From Pseudomonas putida (GTDB lineage Bacteria > Pseudomonadota > Gammaproteobacteria > Pseudomonadales > Pseudomonadaceae): a DNA stretch of 64,000 bases. This document shows positions 50,656 to 58,588 of the stretch, piece by piece. Location: NCBI RefSeq assembly GCF_002906855.1, contig NZ_MINI01000028.1:1116001-1180000 (forward strand). The letters are read 5' to 3'. Every line of letters begins with the position of its first letter. The stretch's first letter is position 1. The notes under the pieces are model-generated. The model saw nothing but the letters and a program-made list of their open reading frames with translations. It was not told the DNA's origin and made no database searches. A program made the translations under genes and the position numbers.

Positions 50656-52146
50656 ATGGCCGATTTGCTGAGCAAGGAACAATACGCGGCCATCGCCGCC
50701 GACCTGCAACTGCGCACCCAGGCGTTCATCGACGGTAAATTCCGTGATGCCATCTGCGGTCGCACCTTCGTCACCACCAACCCGGCCACCGGCAAGCAGC
50801 TGGCTGAGGTCGCTGCATGCGACGTCAACGACGTCAACGTTGCGGTGGCTGCGGCCAAGCGCGTGTTCGAACAGGGCACCTGGTCGAAGATGCAGCCGAA
50901 CGACCGCAAGCACGTGCTGCAGAAGTTCGCCCAGCTGCTGGAAGACAACGCCCACGAACTGGCGGTACTGGAAGCGCTGGACAGCGGCAAGCCGGTCAGC
51001 GAGTGCCAGACCGTGGACGTGCCGGAAACCATTCACACCATCCGCTGGCACGCCGAGCTGATCGACAAGATCTACGACGCCACGGCCCCGACCGGCAATG
51101 CCGCCGTGACCCTGGTGGTGCGTGAAGCCATTGGCGTGGTCGGCCTGGTGCTGCCGTGGAACTTCCCGCTGCTGATGCTGGCGTGGAAAATCGCCCCGTC
51201 GCTGGCCGCCGGTTGCTCGATCGTGGTCAAGCCGGCCAAGGAAACCACCCTCAGCGCCCTGCGCGTGGCCGAGCTGGCCCATGAAGCTGGCATTCCTGCA
51301 GGCGTGTTCAACCTGGTGCCTGGCGGTGGCCGTGAAGTGGGCGAAGCCATTGGCCGCCACATGGACATCCCGATGGTCAGCTTCACCGGTTCGACCGACA
51401 CCGGCCGCCTGTTCCTGAAATACGCCGCCGAGTCCAACCTCAAGCGCATTGTCCTGGAGCTGGGTGGCAAGAACCCAGCCGTGGTCATGAACGACTGCGA
51501 AGACCTCGACGAAGTGGCCCAGTTCGTCACCGCCGGTGCGTTCTGGAACATGGGTGAGAACTGCTCGGCGTCCTCGCGCCTGATCGTCCACAAGGACGTC
51601 AAGGACGAGCTGCTGGGCCTGATCGCCAAGCACCTGAAGGACTGGAAACTGGGCGACCCGCTCGACCCGGACAACCGCCTGGGCGCGATGGTCAGCAAGT
51701 CGCACTTCGAAAAGGTGAAGTCGTATCTGGAATACGCTGCCGAGCAGAAACTCAGCATCGTTCAGGGTGGCGAGACCGAGGAAGGCGTGTTCGTGCAGCC
51801 GACCATCGTCGACAACGTTGGCCGCGACAACAAGCTGTTCGTCGAGGAAATCTTTGGCCCGGTGCTGAGCGTGACCAGCTTCGAGACCCTTGACGAGGCG
51901 ATCGAGCTGGCCAACGACACCGTCTACGGCCTGGCCGCCTCGGCCTACACCGGCAGCCTGCGCAATGCGCTGCGCCTGTCGCGTGAAATCCGCGCGGGCG
52001 TGGTGACGGTCAACTGCTTCGGTGAGGGTGATGTCACCACGCCGTTTGGTGGCTACAAGGAGTCTGGCTTTGGTGGGCGCGACAAGTCCATCTGGGCCCA
52101 TGACCAGTACACGGAGCTGAAGACCATCTGGATCAACGCTTCGTGA
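50656..52146 (+). CDS. Aldehyde dehydrogenase (PuuC/AldH-like)
   Basis: A 496-residue NAD(P)-dependent aldehyde dehydrogenase. The catalytic cysteine is in NMGENCSASSR and the general base in LELGGKNPAVV; GFTGS-type cofactor loop reads SFTGSTDTG. The sequence is nearest to gamma-glutamyl-aminobutyraldehyde/broad aldehyde dehydrogenases. GGAGG precedes the start, 13 bases after the DapA-type gene. It ends the operon and is followed by a strong terminator. It would oxidise the aldehyde formed by the upstream enzymes. Confidence 0.9.
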   Translation: MADLLSKEQYAAIAADLQLRTQAFIDGKFRDAICGRTFVTTNPATGKQLAEVAACDVNDVNVAVAAAKRVFEQGTWSKMQPNDRKHVLQKFAQLLEDNAHELAVLEALDSGKPVSECQTVDVPETIHTIRWHAELIDKIYDATAPTGNAAVTLVVREAIGVVGLVLPWNFPLLMLAWKIAPSLAAGCSIVVKPAKETTLSALRVAELAHEAGIPAGVFNLVPGGGREVGEAIGRHMDIPMVSFTGSTDTGRLFLKYAAESNLKRIVLELGGKNPAVVMNDCEDLDEVAQFVTAGAFWNMGENCSASSRLIVHKDVKDELLGLIAKHLKDWKLGDPLDPDNRLGAMVSKSHFEKVKSYLEYAAEQKLSIVQGGETEEGVFVQPTIVDNVGRDNKLFVEEIFGPVLSVTSFETLDEAIELANDTVYGLAASAYTGSLRNALRLSREIRAGVVTVNCFGEGDVTTPFGGYKESGFGGRDKSIWAHDQYTELKTIWINAS

Positions 52147-52188
52147 TCTGAGCAAGACCGGTGCTGTTCTGACGGAGCTCAGCACCTG

Positions 52189-52225
52189 ACCGCCCTTGCA
52201 GTTTTACTGCAAGGGCGGTTTCTTA
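52189..52225 (+). terminator. Strong intrinsic terminator after the aldehyde dehydrogenase gene
   Basis: A perfect 14-bp stem (ACCGCCCTTGCAGT, 52189-52202, pairing with 52206-52219) around a TTT loop, followed by a T-rich stretch TTTCTTATTTG. It closes the GntR-regulated operon and faces the convergent SpoU gene. Confidence 0.88.
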
Positions 52226-52233
52226 TTTGTCTT

Positions 52234-52704
52234 TTATTTGAATTTGGGACCCGAACGGGTATTCAGCCCTTTGGCCATGCGGTCATACAGCACCACATTC
52301 ACCGTCGCCGCCAGGTTCATGCAGCCTTCGGTGGGGATGTAGATGGTCTCTTCACACCAGCCCCGCACTTCCTCGCTCAACGAGCCATCCTCAGGCCCGA
52401 AGATATAGATCGCCCGGTCCGGGTGGGTGTATTCAGGCAGCGGCCGTGCGCCGTCCACCAGCTCCACCGCCACTGGCGTGCACCCCAGGGGAATGATGCG
52501 TTGCAGGTCGTCGATGCCGATCAGCGGAATGTCGTAGTGCACCCGCTTGGTGTCGGTGACGAAGTCACGCGCGCGCTCATAGCGCTTGCCGGTGTAGAAC
52601 ACCGAGTTGACGCCGTAGCAACCCGCTGCGCGCATTACCGAACCGACGTTCTCCGCAGACTTGGGGTTGAACAGGCCGATGCAGCTGTACCGTTTGTTTG
52701 CCAC
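52234..52704 (-). CDS. SpoU-family (TrmL-like) RNA methyltransferase
   Basis: A 156-residue SPOUT enzyme that 2'-O-methylates RNA. Motif 1 is NPKSAENVGSVMRAAGCYG, motif 2 IYIFGPEDGSLSEE and motif 3 EGCMNLAATVNVVLYDR. The short length and lack of an N-terminal RNA-binding domain resemble TrmL, but motif 3 differs from true TrmL, so the exact RNA target is open. Start at 52704; no operon partner. Confidence 0.85.
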   Translation of the reverse strand: MANKRYSCIGLFNPKSAENVGSVMRAAGCYGVNSVFYTGKRYERARDFVTDTKRVHYDIPLIGIDDLQRIIPLGCTPVAVELVDGARPLPEYTHPDRAIYIFGPEDGSLSEEVRGWCEETIYIPTEGCMNLAATVNVVLYDRMAKGLNTRSGPKFK

Positions 52705-52789
52705 GTGCCGGGGCCCTTCGCGAAAAAAAGAGCGCGATTATACGGGCTTGCCGGCAGCGGCGGGGATTTGCAGACAGCAGTCGCGACGA

Positions 52790-53161
52790 TCAGTCTTTCT
52801 TGAGCATGCCTGCCAGCCCGGCGAACGGGTTGTGGGTGGCCTTGGCGATGCTCGGGGTGCTGGTCGAGCCTTCGCTGAAGTACTGCTGGTCGGTGTAGCG
52901 CGAGTGCTCGTTGTCGTGGCAGTACAGGCACAGCAGCTCCCAGTTGGAGCCGTCCTGCGGGTTGTTGTCGTGGTTGTGGTCACGGTGGTGCACGGTCAGC
53001 TCGCTCAGGCGCTTACCGGCGAACTCGCGGGCACAGCGGCCGCACACGTGCGGGTACATTTTCAGGGCCTTGTCGCGGTAGCCCATCTCCTTGTCGCGCT
53101 TGGCGTCGGCGAGGATGCGATCGAGGCGGGCGGTGGCGGCGGAGGTGGAAGCCGAACTCAT
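52790..53161 (-). CDS. YajD-type HNH nuclease family protein
   Basis: A 123-residue protein with a complete HNH fold: CGRCAREF, LTVHHRDHNHDNNP, NWELLCLYCHDNEHSR, with four cysteines for a structural zinc and the ββα-metal histidines. This matches the small YajD proteins of gammaproteobacteria. It is a stand-alone gene, so not an obvious toxin or restriction component. Actual nuclease activity is assumed from the motif only. Confidence 0.88.
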   Translation of the reverse strand: MSSASTSAATARLDRILADAKRDKEMGYRDKALKMYPHVCGRCAREFAGKRLSELTVHHRDHNHDNNPQDGSNWELLCLYCHDNEHSRYTDQQYFSEGSTSTPSIAKATHNPFAGLAGMLKKD

Positions 53162-53293
53162 GGTGTTTCCTTTGTTCTGATCAGGCAGATGACGGTTATG
53201 CCATTGAGTCTAGCGCGCTTGCAGGCCAGGCGGACAGGCGAAAACTCGAATATCGGCGTAGCCTGTAGAGAGGTTCCCGACAGGAGGTTGCTG

Positions 53294-53572
53294 ATGTTCC
53301 ACGCGATCCTCGCCGCGCTGCTTGTCGCCGCCATGCCCCTGGCCGAAGCTGCAGGCACGCCACCACGGCTGAACACCCCGGTACCCGGTGCGCCGGGCAC
53401 GCCGACGCCCACGCCTTACCCGCAGATCACCCCGAGCATGCCACCCAAGGCCTACGACAGCACACCGGGTGCGCCGCTGCTGCCGCCGATGCCGGTACCG
53501 GGGCCGCCGAAGGACCAGGACTTGCCCGGCCTGCACCAGGATCCACCGAAACCTCCAGCGCAGAAACCCTAA
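53294..53572 (+). CDS. Small exported proline-rich protein
   Basis: A 92-residue precursor starting at 53294 behind AGGAGGT. The first 19 residues form a signal peptide (MFHAILAALLVAAMPLAEA, cut before AGT). The mature 73 residues are about one third proline with threonine and glycine (TPTPTPYP, GAPLLPPMPVPGPPK), so it is extended and unstructured, possibly spanning the periplasm or touching peptidoglycan. Not recognised further. Much longer frames reading into this gene from upstream are not supported. Confidence 0.75.
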   Translation: MFHAILAALLVAAMPLAEAAGTPPRLNTPVPGAPGTPTPTPYPQITPSMPPKAYDSTPGAPLLPPMPVPGPPKDQDLPGLHQDPPKPPAQKP

Positions 53573-53590
53573 CGGCGAACCCAGGAAGAC

Positions 53591-55633
53591 TCACTCCACC
53601 CCCAACTCCCCAAACACGAACGCATATTCCAGCGCCACATCGCGCAGCCCCTGGTACCGCCCGCTCATCCCGCCATGCCCGGCGCCCATCTCGGTCTTGA
53701 GCAACAGCAGGTTGTCGTCGGTCTTGCGCGTACGCAAACGGGCGACCCACTTGGCGGCTTCCCAGTACTGCACGCGGCTGTCGTTGTAGCCGGCCACCAC
53801 CAGCATTGCCGGGTAGGCCTGGGCGCTGACATTCTCATAGGGCGCATAGGCCTTGATGCGCGCGTACACCTCGGGCTCCTCGGGGTTGCCCCATTCGTCG
53901 TACTCGGTGACGGTCAACGGCAGTTCGGGGTCGAGCATGGTATTGAGCACGTCGACGAACGGTACCTCGGCGATGGCGCAGCGGAACAGTTCCGGGCGCA
54001 GGTTGAGCACCGCACCCATCAGCAGGCCGCCGGCGCTGCCGCCGCTGATGGCCAGGCGCTCTGGCGCGGTCACACCCTCGGCGATCAGGTGTTCGGCGCA
54101 GGCGATGAAATCGCTGAAGGTGTTGTGCTTGTGTTCCTGCTTGCCAGCGCGGTACCAGGCTTCACCCAGCTCGCCGCCGCCGCGCACGTGAGCGATGGCA
54201 AAGGCCACGCCGCGTTGCAGCAGGCTCAGGCGGGCGTGGGAGAACCACGGGTCAAGGCTTTCGCCGTAGGCGCCATAGCCATACAGGTAGAGCGGCACGG
54301 TCTTGCCCTGATCTTCGCGACGGCGCACCAGGCTGATCGGCACCTGGGTGCCGTCTGGCGCCGTGGCCCACAGGCGCTGGCTGACGTAGTCGTCGGCGTC
54401 GAACTGGCCGAGCACCGGCGTCTGCTTGAGGACTTCCTGGGCTCCCGTGGCCAGCTCCAGCTGGCGCACCTGGGCCGGGCGGTTGAGCGCTTCATAGCGC
54501 AGGCGCACGCGGCGGCTGGCGAACTCCAGGCTGTCCTGCACGTACAGGCTGTAGGCTGCGTCGGGCAATTCGACCCGGTAGGGTGCCAGGCCCTGCGGGC
54601 GTACTTCGATGATCGGCAGGCCGCCTTCACGCAGGCTCAGGGTCAGCGCGTCGGCATTCAGGCTCAGGCCCTCGAGCATGATGTCGTCGTGGTGCGGCAC
54701 CAGCACCTGCCACTGGTCGCGGCTGGGGACCGGGGTGGCCGGGGCATGGCAGAGGGCGAAGTTGATACCGTCCTGATTGGTGCGGATGAACCAGCGCCAC
54801 TGGCCGTCGAGCTGGCCGTGGTCAGGGAAGTACTCATGGCCCTCGACCCTTGGCGCCAGGCAGGTGAATGCCGCCTGCGGCGTTGCGGCGTCGAGCACCC
54901 AGGCCTCGCTGGTGGTCTTGCTGTTGAGCAGCAGTACCAGCTGGCGCTCGGAACTGGTGCGGTAGCAGTGCAGGAAGAAGCGCCCGTCGGCCTCTTCGAA
55001 CACCGTGGTCGCGTCGGCCTCGCCAAGGGTGTGGCGGCGCAGGCGGCAGGGGCGATGGGTATCGTCCAGCTCGGCGAAGAACAGCGTCTGGCTGTCGTTG
55101 GCCCAGGTCATGCTGCCGTCGCAGTCGTCGAAGGGCAGGGCGGCCAGGTTGCCGCTGGTCAGGTCCTTGACGTACAGGCTGTAGATTTCGTCGCCGCTGG
55201 TATCGAGGCTGTAGGCCAGCAGGCGGTGGTCGGGGCTGACACTGAACGCGCCCAGCGACAGGAAGCCGCCGTTGGCCAGGGCGTTGGGGTCGAGCAGCAG
55301 TTGCTCCTGGCTTTCATCGACCGTGTTGGAATCGTCCGCCGGGCGCGGGCAGCGGTAGTGGCGCGGGTACTCGTCGCCCGCGGTGGTGCGGGTGTAGTAG
55401 AGGTACGGGCCCCAGGGCGAGGGCAGCGACAGGTCGGTTTCGAGGATGCGGCCCTTGATCTCTTCGAACAACTGCTCGCGCAGGGCGGCCTGATCGGCCA
55501 GGCAGGCCTCCTGATAGGCGTTTTCCGCCTGCAGGTAATCGAGCACTTGCGGGCTGTCGCGCTGCTGCAGCCAGGCATAGGGATCGGCGGCCTGGTCCTG
55601 GCGGGCAATGGGGGGCTGGGGCTTGGTTGGCAT
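53591..55633 (-). CDS. ptrB: Oligopeptidase B / prolyl oligopeptidase family
   Basis: A 680-residue S9 serine peptidase. The start at 55633 has AAGAGAT upstream. An N-terminal beta-propeller (about residues 75-400) precedes the alpha/beta-hydrolase domain. The nucleophile serine is in AISGGSAGGLLMGA, the catalytic aspartate near VVAGYNDSRVQY and the histidine in GAGHGGMSG, close to the C-terminus. It cleaves peptides after basic residues in the cytoplasm. The divergent gene at 55725 shares the short promoter region. Confidence 0.92.
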   Translation of the reverse strand: MPTKPQPPIARQDQAADPYAWLQQRDSPQVLDYLQAENAYQEACLADQAALREQLFEEIKGRILETDLSLPSPWGPYLYYTRTTAGDEYPRHYRCPRPADDSNTVDESQEQLLLDPNALANGGFLSLGAFSVSPDHRLLAYSLDTSGDEIYSLYVKDLTSGNLAALPFDDCDGSMTWANDSQTLFFAELDDTHRPCRLRRHTLGEADATTVFEEADGRFFLHCYRTSSERQLVLLLNSKTTSEAWVLDAATPQAAFTCLAPRVEGHEYFPDHGQLDGQWRWFIRTNQDGINFALCHAPATPVPSRDQWQVLVPHHDDIMLEGLSLNADALTLSLREGGLPIIEVRPQGLAPYRVELPDAAYSLYVQDSLEFASRRVRLRYEALNRPAQVRQLELATGAQEVLKQTPVLGQFDADDYVSQRLWATAPDGTQVPISLVRRREDQGKTVPLYLYGYGAYGESLDPWFSHARLSLLQRGVAFAIAHVRGGGELGEAWYRAGKQEHKHNTFSDFIACAEHLIAEGVTAPERLAISGGSAGGLLMGAVLNLRPELFRCAIAEVPFVDVLNTMLDPELPLTVTEYDEWGNPEEPEVYARIKAYAPYENVSAQAYPAMLVVAGYNDSRVQYWEAAKWVARLRTRKTDDNLLLLKTEMGAGHGGMSGRYQGLRDVALEYAFVFGELGVE

Positions 55634-55724
55634 CGGGGATCTCTTGACCGGGACAGGGAGACGCTGTCTGCGCCCTGAAAAGTGTTTATCATAGGCATCT
55701 CTTTGCCTGGCTTGCACGAACACC

Positions 55725-56225
55725 ATGATCGAGAACGACTACACCTTCGCCTGGGGCCTCTATGCTGTCGCCGCCCTGGGCTGCCTGCTGGTGGGCTTCA
55801 AACTCACCGGCTGGATGTGGCGCTGGCTGCGTGAACCGCTGCGGGTGATCCTGGCAGTGCTGCTGCTGACCCCGACCATCGTCGACCCGGTCAAGGACAG
55901 CTTCGCCCCGGCGATCGCCATCACCGCCCTGGACCTTGCGTTCAAGGTCGGCAACAACGCCTGGCGGGCGATCTCCGATTTCGCCATGTACGGCATGATC
56001 GCCTTCGCCTTGTACATTGTCTTCGTGCTGATCCGCTGGCCGTTGGAAAAGCGCGCCCGCGAGCGCCGCGCGCAGGCCGAAGCCGCCGCCCAGCGCCGTG
56101 CCGTCGAGGACACTGCAGTCACGGCTGGCGCGCCAATGGCAGCCGAGCGCCATGACCGTTACCGCGACGACCCGCCACCTGCCGCACCGAGCGGTGGCCG
56201 CGGCCGGGTCGAGCCACGCCTGTAA
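55725..56225 (+). CDS. Conserved membrane protein, function unknown
   Basis: A 166-residue protein with three hydrophobic segments (WGLYAVAALGCLLVGF, VILAVLLLTPTIV and MYGMIAFALYIVFVLI), and a basic, Arg-rich cytoplasmic tail (EKRARERRAQAEAAAQRRA, then a Pro/Arg-rich end). I do not recognise a family. It is followed after 13 bases by the glutamine amidotransferase gene and probably forms an operon with it and the DUF2937 gene. Confidence 0.78.
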   Translation: MIENDYTFAWGLYAVAALGCLLVGFKLTGWMWRWLREPLRVILAVLLLTPTIVDPVKDSFAPAIAITALDLAFKVGNNAWRAISDFAMYGMIAFALYIVFVLIRWPLEKRARERRAQAEAAAQRRAVEDTAVTAGAPMAAERHDRYRDDPPPAAPSGGRGRVEPRL

Positions 56226-56238
56226 GCGGAGACACCCC

Positions 56239-57012
56239 ATGTGCGAACTGCTGGGCATGAGTGCCAACGTCCCCACCGACATCGTCTTCAGCTTCACCGG
56301 CCTGATGCAGCGCGGTGGGCGTACTGGCCCGCACCGCGACGGCTGGGGCATCGGTTTCTACGAAGGGCGCGGCCTGCGCCTGTTCCAGGACCCGGCCGCG
56401 AGCAGTGAATCGGAAGTCGCCAACCTGGTGCAGCGCTATCCGATCAAGAGCGAAGTGGTGATCGGCCATATCCGCCAGGCCAACGTCGGCCGGGTGTGCC
56501 TGTCCAACACGCACCCGTTCGTCCGCGAAATGTGGGGCCGCAACTGGTGCTTCGCGCACAACGGCCAGCTTGGCGACTTCAAGGGCGAAGCGACTTTCTA
56601 TCGCCCGGTGGGCGACACGGACAGCGAGGCCGCCTTCTGCGACCTGCTCAACCGCATCCGCGCGGCCTTCCCCGAGCCGGTCGAGGTGGAACAGCTGCTG
56701 CCGGTGCTGGTCGAAGCCTGTGCCGAGTATCGCGGCAAGGGCGTGTTCAACTGCCTGCTCAGCGACGGTGACTGGCTGTTCTGCTTCTGCTCGACCAAGC
56801 TGGTACACATTACCCGGCGTGCGCCGTTTGGTGCCGCCCGCTTGAAGGATGTCGACCTGATCGTCGATTTTCACACCGAGACCACCCCCAATGACGTGGT
56901 CACAGTGATCGCCACCGAGGCCTTGACCGAGAACGAGACCTGGCGGCGCTACGAACCCGGCCAATGGGGCCTGTGGCGGCACGGCGAGTGCGTTGTGCAA
57001 GGCCAGAGCTAA
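56239..57012 (+). CDS. Class II glutamine amidotransferase (YafJ-like)
   Basis: A 257-residue Ntn-type amidotransferase. The ATG at 56239 gives Met-Cys-Glu-Leu-Leu-Gly-Met, so Cys2 becomes the N-terminal nucleophile; all longer frames are rejected for that reason. Other family marks are GGRTGPHRDGWGIGFYEGRG, HIRQANVG, NTHPFVREMWGRNWCFAHNG. No synthase domain is fused, so it is a free-standing amidase of unknown acceptor. It is linked to the upstream membrane protein and the downstream DUF2937 gene. Confidence 0.9.
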   Translation: MCELLGMSANVPTDIVFSFTGLMQRGGRTGPHRDGWGIGFYEGRGLRLFQDPAASSESEVANLVQRYPIKSEVVIGHIRQANVGRVCLSNTHPFVREMWGRNWCFAHNGQLGDFKGEATFYRPVGDTDSEAAFCDLLNRIRAAFPEPVEVEQLLPVLVEACAEYRGKGVFNCLLSDGDWLFCFCSTKLVHITRRAPFGAARLKDVDLIVDFHTETTPNDVVTVIATEALTENETWRRYEPGQWGLWRHGECVVQGQS

Positions 57013-57021
57013 GGACGCTGC

Positions 57022-57543
57022 ATGTTCAGAAGTTACCTGCGGTTGCTGCTGTTCACCTTCGGCCTGCTGGCCGGTATCCAGGTGCCTGGGCTGGTCAAGG
57101 ACTACAGCCAGCGGGCCGAGGCGCACCTGTTCGAATCGCGCCAGGCGCTGGATGGCTTCAAGCAGACTGCCGAGCGCTTCTTCAACGGTGATCTGCAGGC
57201 CTTGGTGCGGCATTACCGGACCAGTGACGACCCGGTGTTCCTCAGTGATGCCAATAGCATCGAAAGCCTGCTGATTCGTAATCAGCTGCTGGAAGACGAA
57301 TGGCAGGCGCTGCAAGGCTCGTGGGTGAGCCGGACCTGGCATGTGCTGGTGCAGCCGGAGCCGCAGCTGCGCGAAGAGACGCTCAAGGGCTACAGCTACC
57401 AGATTCTGCTGGTGCCCGAGGCGATTGGCTGGGGCGTCGGGGCCGGGTTTGTGCTGGCTTTCGTGGTCGAGAGCCTGCTGCTGGGGATTGGCTGGGTGAT
57501 TCTTGGCGGGCGGCGCGGGGCGGTGAAAGAGAGCTGGCGCTGA
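57022..57543 (+). CDS. DUF2937 family membrane protein
   Basis: A 173-residue protein with an N-terminal hydrophobic helix (LRLLLFTFGLLAGIQVPGLV) and two helices near the C-terminus (IGWGVGAGFVLAFVVESLLLGI and onward), with a helical periplasmic part between them (HLFESRQALDGFKQTAERF). This corresponds to DUF2937. It begins 9 bases after the amidotransferase stop. The function is unknown. Confidence 0.8.
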   Translation: MFRSYLRLLLFTFGLLAGIQVPGLVKDYSQRAEAHLFESRQALDGFKQTAERFFNGDLQALVRHYRTSDDPVFLSDANSIESLLIRNQLLEDEWQALQGSWVSRTWHVLVQPEPQLREETLKGYSYQILLVPEAIGWGVGAGFVLAFVVESLLLGIGWVILGGRRGAVKESWR

Positions 57544-57547
57544 TTTT

Positions 57548-58459
57548 TCAGACCAGCACAATCCGCTGCCCACCCACATCACGCGCATAGCGCGCCAGCA
57601 CCTGCCGACACACGCCGACCACCTCATCGACCAATGCCACCCCGGTCTGCCAGGCCACCACCAGCTCCAGGCTCGGCGGTGGCTGCAAGCCTTCCAGCAG
57701 CACCAGCTCACCCCGGCTCAACTCCGCATCCACCAACGCCGGTGGCAAGGCGCCAATCCCGAAACCATCACGCAGCAACCGGGTAATCGCCGCCACCGAA
57801 TTCACGCAGTTCAACCGCGGTGTCTCGGCCCCGGCACTCTGCAGTAGGCTGAGTACCTCCTGGTGCGGCCGAGAGTTTTTCGAGAAGGTGACAATCCGCT
57901 CACGGCCCAGCTCGGCCAGCGAGGCGAAGTCGCGCTGGTACACCGAGCCTGCCGCCACCACCCAACCCATCGGGTAGCGCGCCAGGTCCTGGCTGCGGAT
58001 CGATTGCTCGCGCAGCAGGTCGGTCTGCAGGATCACGTCGAGAAAGCCCTTCTGCAGCTGCTCGCGCAGGTTCAGTGCGGTGTCGGCGACCAGTTCGATC
58101 TCCACCTGCGGGTAGCGCTCGGTCAGTTCCGCCACCAGCGCGCTCATCCAGGTGTGAATCACCGTGTCCATCACCCCGACGCGAATGCGCCCGACCTTGG
58201 CCCGGTCGCTGTCCAGCGACTGCTTCATGGCCTTGGCCGTGTCGAGCATGCGCTCGGCGTACTCCAGCACCTTGCTGCCTTCCGGCGTCAGGCTGACACC
58301 CCGGGAGTCGCGCAGCAGCAGTTTCACCCCAAGGTCGGCCTCCAGTGCAGCAATGCGGCTGGACACCGAGGCTTGGGTGGTGAACAGCTTCTCGGCGGTA
58401 AGGCGAAAGCTCTTGAGGCGGGCGACCCAGACAAAGGTTTCGAGGAAGCGAAGGTTCAT
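57548..58459 (-). CDS. LysR-type regulator of the 5-oxoproline operon
   Basis: A 303-residue LysR-type protein beginning MNLRFLETFVWVARLKSF, with the helix-turn-helix RLTAEKLFTTQASVSSRIAALE. The frame stays open far upstream on the minus strand, but the conserved N-terminus fixes the start at 58459. It is divergent from the MFS transporter and pxpABC genes and is their probable activator, responding to 5-oxoproline or a related compound. Confidence 0.9.
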   Translation of the reverse strand: MNLRFLETFVWVARLKSFRLTAEKLFTTQASVSSRIAALEADLGVKLLLRDSRGVSLTPEGSKVLEYAERMLDTAKAMKQSLDSDRAKVGRIRVGVMDTVIHTWMSALVAELTERYPQVEIELVADTALNLREQLQKGFLDVILQTDLLREQSIRSQDLARYPMGWVVAAGSVYQRDFASLAELGRERIVTFSKNSRPHQEVLSLLQSAGAETPRLNCVNSVAAITRLLRDGFGIGALPPALVDAELSRGELVLLEGLQPPPSLELVVAWQTGVALVDEVVGVCRQVLARYARDVGGQRIVLV

Positions 58460-58588
58460 GATCAGTTTTTCTTGTTCCAGACCGGCGGTTTTTCTCGTTG
58501 GACTCAGGCAGCACGGCCTCTGAACATGACACCCAGGCCGCGACGCTCGACGTCGCCCATAAAACAATACCAACAAGCCGAGGCAAGC

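Noticed and set aside
48339..51032. An 897-codon minus-strand open frame opposite the MFS and DapA-type genes.
   Set aside because: Composition is rich in His, Gln, Gly and Asp, typical of antisense translation, and the plus-strand genes carry complete family motifs.
52661..53572. A 303-residue protein ending in the proline-rich region.
   Set aside because: The first 211 codons run antisense to the HNH gene; AGGAGGT and a signal peptide mark the true start at 53294.
53675..55678. A 667-codon plus-strand frame opposite oligopeptidase B.
   Set aside because: The minus strand has the full catalytic triad and propeller of an S9 peptidase; the plus-strand translation has no motif.
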